Below are positions 16,131-17,943 of a DNA stretch of 17,943 nt, in pieces (position 1 is the first letter of the stretch; every line of letters starts with the position of its first letter). The notes under the pieces were generated by a model. It was given only the letters and a program-made list of their open reading frames with translations. It made no database searches and was not told the origin of the DNA. The stretch lies in the NCBI GenBank assembly GCA_023229605.1, contig JALNYY010000089.1:1-17943 (forward strand). The letters run 5' to 3'. The position numbers were made by a program, and so were the translations under genes. This DNA comes from Methylobacter sp. (GTDB taxonomy: Bacteria > Pseudomonadota > Gammaproteobacteria > Methylococcales > Methylomonadaceae).

Positions 16131-16250
16131 AGTGCTATCGACACGTTGTAATATTGGGGGTTTTTCTCGCTGGATATAACTGCGATACTTGAAATGCCTT
16201 GAGTATCCCGCGAGTATAACTTAACAATGGGTTAATCAGAAGAACTTGTT
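16131..16250. promoter_or_regulatory. Divergent promoter region of bamD and rluD
   Basis: This gap of 120 bases must contain both start regions. On the + strand TATAAC occurs at 16175-16180 and again at 16215-16220, either of which could be a -10 for rluD, but neither has a good -35 at the right distance. On the minus strand TATTAC near 16150 could serve bamD. The assignments are weak; only the divergent layout is firm. Confidence 0.4.
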
Positions 16251-17195
16251 ATGATGAGATTAACGGCAGAAGTGCCATTTGAAATGGCCGGCATGCGTTT
16301 GGATCAGGCGCTTGCCGAATTGTTTACCGATTATTCGCGCAGTAAGCTGCAAACTTGGGTTAAAGCCGGGCGGGTGCAAGTCGACGGCTCGGTCCTTAAG
16401 CCGAGAGACAAGCTTGACGGCGGTGAATTGATAACGCTGGATGCCGAAGCGGAAGTCGTGGTGCTGAGCGAGCCCGAAGAAATTCCTTTGGATATTGTTT
16501 TTGAAGATGAAAGCATCTTGATTGTGAATAAACCGGCAGGCCTGGTTGTGCATCCGGCGGTAGGAAACTGGCACGGTACGCTGCTCAACGCCTTACTGAA
16601 TCATGACCCCAATCTGGAGACCTTACCCAGAGCGGGTATTGTGCACAGGATTGATAAGGAAACCAGCGGACTGCTGATGATTGCAAAAACCTTGCAGGCG
16701 CACAACAGTCTGACGCAACAGCTGCAGGACAGGGAGATTGTCCGCGAATATCAGGCGATTACCCGGGGCCGCATGACCGCCGGCGGCACCGTCGACGAAC
16801 CTATCGGCAGGCATCCTACCGACCGTAAACGCTATGCGGTCAGGGAGAACGGCAAGTTCGCCGTGACTCATTACCGGGTCGGTCAGCGCTTTGCCCGCCA
16901 TACTTTGGTCCAGGTTAAGCTGGAAACCGGCCGCACCCATCAGATCAGGGTGCATATGGCGCATATCCGTTTTCCGCTGCTGGGCGATCAGGTCTATGGC
17001 GGGCGCTTTCAAATGCCGCCGGATTGCAGCGAAGGGCTGGAAAAAGAATTGCGCAGTTTCAAGCGTCAGGCTTTGCATGCGGCAAAATTGGGCTTAGTGC
17101 ATCCCGTTACCGATGAATATTGCGAGTGGGAGCAACCGCTGCCCGATGATATGACCCGGTTGCTGGAAGCTCTGGCGGAAAATGAGCGGGATTAA
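16251..17195 (+). CDS. rluD: 23S rRNA pseudouridine synthase RluD
   Basis: RluD makes the pseudouridines at 1911, 1915 and 1917 in helix 69 of 23S rRNA, needed for normal 50S assembly and termination. The 314-residue protein has an S4 RNA-binding domain at about 14-75 (RLDQALAELFTDYSRSKLQ.. GRVQVDG) and the RluA-type catalytic domain after it: motif HRIDKETSGLL with catalytic Asp135, then GRTHQIRVHMAHI and the QALHAAKLG region. Size and neighbours (divergent bamD, overlapping pgeF) match the RluD locus rather than RluA or RluC. Two ATGs stand together at 16251 and 16254; AGAAG about ten bases upstream serves either. The stop lies 14 bases inside pgeF. Confidence 0.95.
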   Translation: MMRLTAEVPFEMAGMRLDQALAELFTDYSRSKLQTWVKAGRVQVDGSVLKPRDKLDGGELITLDAEAEVVVLSEPEEIPLDIVFEDESILIVNKPAGLVVHPAVGNWHGTLLNALLNHDPNLETLPRAGIVHRIDKETSGLLMIAKTLQAHNSLTQQLQDREIVREYQAITRGRMTAGGTVDEPIGRHPTDRKRYAVRENGKFAVTHYRVGQRFARHTLVQVKLETGRTHQIRVHMAHIRFPLLGDQVYGGRFQMPPDCSEGLEKELRSFKRQALHAAKLGLVHPVTDEYCEWEQPLPDDMTRLLEALAENERD

Positions 17196-17916
17196 ACACT
17201 GGCTGACCCCGGATTGGCCTGCGCCGGCCAATATTCACGCGGCGACTACGTTGCGTACCGGCGGGGTCAGTTGCGGCGCTTACGCCGGTCTTAATCCGGC
17301 CCTGCATGTAGGCGACGATGCTGATCGGGTTATGCAAAACCGGCGGCTTATTAAAGAATCGCTAGGTTTACCTAGCGAACCGGTCTGGCTGGATCAAATT
17401 CACAGTAATAGAGCAGTACCGGCGGTAACAACCGAACCCTTACGACAAGCCGATGCCAGTTATACGGCTGAACCTGGGGTTGTGTGTGCGGTGCTGACGG
17501 CGGACTGTTTGCCGTTGCTGGTTTGCACGGCTGACGGAAGCCAGGCGGCCGCCATTCATGCCGGCTGGCGGGGCTTGCTGGCCGGGGTGATCGGCAATAC
17601 GGTAAGCGCAATGCAAAACAGTGATTTGCTGGTTTGGCTGGGGCCTGCAATCGGCCCGGACTGCTTTGAGGTAGACGCCGAAGTGCGGGATGCTTTTTTG
17701 CAGAAATCGGCAGCTTTCGTAACGGCTTTTAAACAGCACAGCAACGGCAAGTGGCTGGCGGACATTTATCAGCTGGCGCGTATCGATCTGGCCATGCTCG
17801 GTATCGATAAGGTTTACGGTGGCGGGTTTTGCACCGTCACCGAACAGGAACGTTTTTATTCCTATCGCCGGGATAAACAAACAGGGCGTATGGCTACGCT
17901 GATTTGGAGAGAATAA
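17182..17916 (+). CDS. pgeF: Peptidoglycan editing factor PgeF (YfiH/LACC1 family)
   Basis: This 244-residue protein belongs to the Cu-oxidase_4 (PF02578) family. The E. coli member YfiH/PgeF corrects mis-built peptidoglycan precursors carrying L-Ser; relatives act as purine nucleoside phosphorylase/adenosine deaminase, and older records call it polyphenol oxidase or laccase. The metal-site residues are in place: His74 (LDQIHSN), Cys109 (LTADCLPLL) and His126 (AAIHAGWRGLLAG), with the later motif GPAIGPDCFEV and the C-terminal RFYSYRRD. It overlaps rluD by 14 bases, so the two genes are translated from one message, as in many gammaproteobacteria. The ATG at 17182 lies after GCGGA in the rluD coding sequence. 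Confidence 0.93.
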   Translation: MSGIKHWLTPDWPAPANIHAATTLRTGGVSCGAYAGLNPALHVGDDADRVMQNRRLIKESLGLPSEPVWLDQIHSNRAVPAVTTEPLRQADASYTAEPGVVCAVLTADCLPLLVCTADGSQAAAIHAGWRGLLAGVIGNTVSAMQNSDLLVWLGPAIGPDCFEVDAEVRDAFLQKSAAFVTAFKQHSNGKWLADIYQLARIDLAMLGIDKVYGGGFCTVTEQERFYSYRRDKQTGRMATLIWRE

Positions 17917-17919
17917 AGA

Positions 17920-17943
17920 GTGAGTTTACTGATATTAATTATC
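17920..17943 (+). CDS. Possible start of the next gene, cut by the window edge
   Basis: A GTG at 17920, four bases after the pgeF stop, opens a frame of only eight codons (SLLILII after the start), hydrophobic like a membrane or signal segment. AAAGAG just before it could help initiation but overlaps the start closely. Too little is visible to name it; in many relatives the next gene after pgeF is clpB, but this start does not look like ClpB. Confidence 0.35.

Noticed and set aside
16623..17078. Minus-strand open frame of 151 codons within rluD
   Set aside because: rluD is intact and recognisable on the + strand; the reverse frame shows no family features.

Overview
The window looks like chromosome of a gammaproteobacterial (type I) methanotroph of the Methylomonas/Methylobacter kind. 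The left edge holds most of pmoB, the copper-binding subunit of particulate methane monooxygenase, with the family's histidine ligands. The right edge carries the gammaproteobacterial bamD <> rluD-pgeF arrangement. There are no mobile elements, tRNAs, rRNAs or CRISPR arrays. Apart from bamD, every gene is on the + strand.

Layout. (1) 1-1309: the end of pmoB, closed by a hairpin and a very strong intrinsic terminator. (2) 1310-1749: a non-coding gap. (3) 1750-4017: a tight four-gene operon of two paralogous DUF1538 membrane proteins, a PII-like protein with a shortened T-loop, and a stand-alone two-CBS protein. Three of its junctions are overlaps or near-contacts. I read it as a two-subunit cation/H+ antiporter with its own cytosolic nucleotide or metabolite sensors. 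(4) 4306-4818: dsbB. (5) 4870-11717: a signalling operon of a five-PAS membrane histidine kinase, a CHASE-PAS histidine kinase with an altered H-box, a small Rcp1-type receiver and a REC-PAS-GGDEF diguanylate cyclase. It should connect periplasmic and redox/ligand sensing to c-di-GMP. (6) 11817-12623: a COG4798-type methyltransferase with an apparent signal peptide. (7) 12624-12939: an AT-rich gap with a perfect DnaA box inside a 13-bp inverted repeat, plus three near-consensus boxes, just before priA. (8) 12940-15168: priA. (9) 15288-16130 (minus): bamD. (10) 16251-17916: rluD overlapping pgeF, then a possible start of the next gene at the edge.

The two places most worth attention are the DUF1538/PII-like/CBS operon, a compact and poorly described regulated transporter, and the DnaA-box cluster upstream of priA. 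The cluster could be a DnaA-controlled promoter, a DnaA titration site or part of a replication origin. All function calls come from reading the sequence and from family knowledge; no database search was run.
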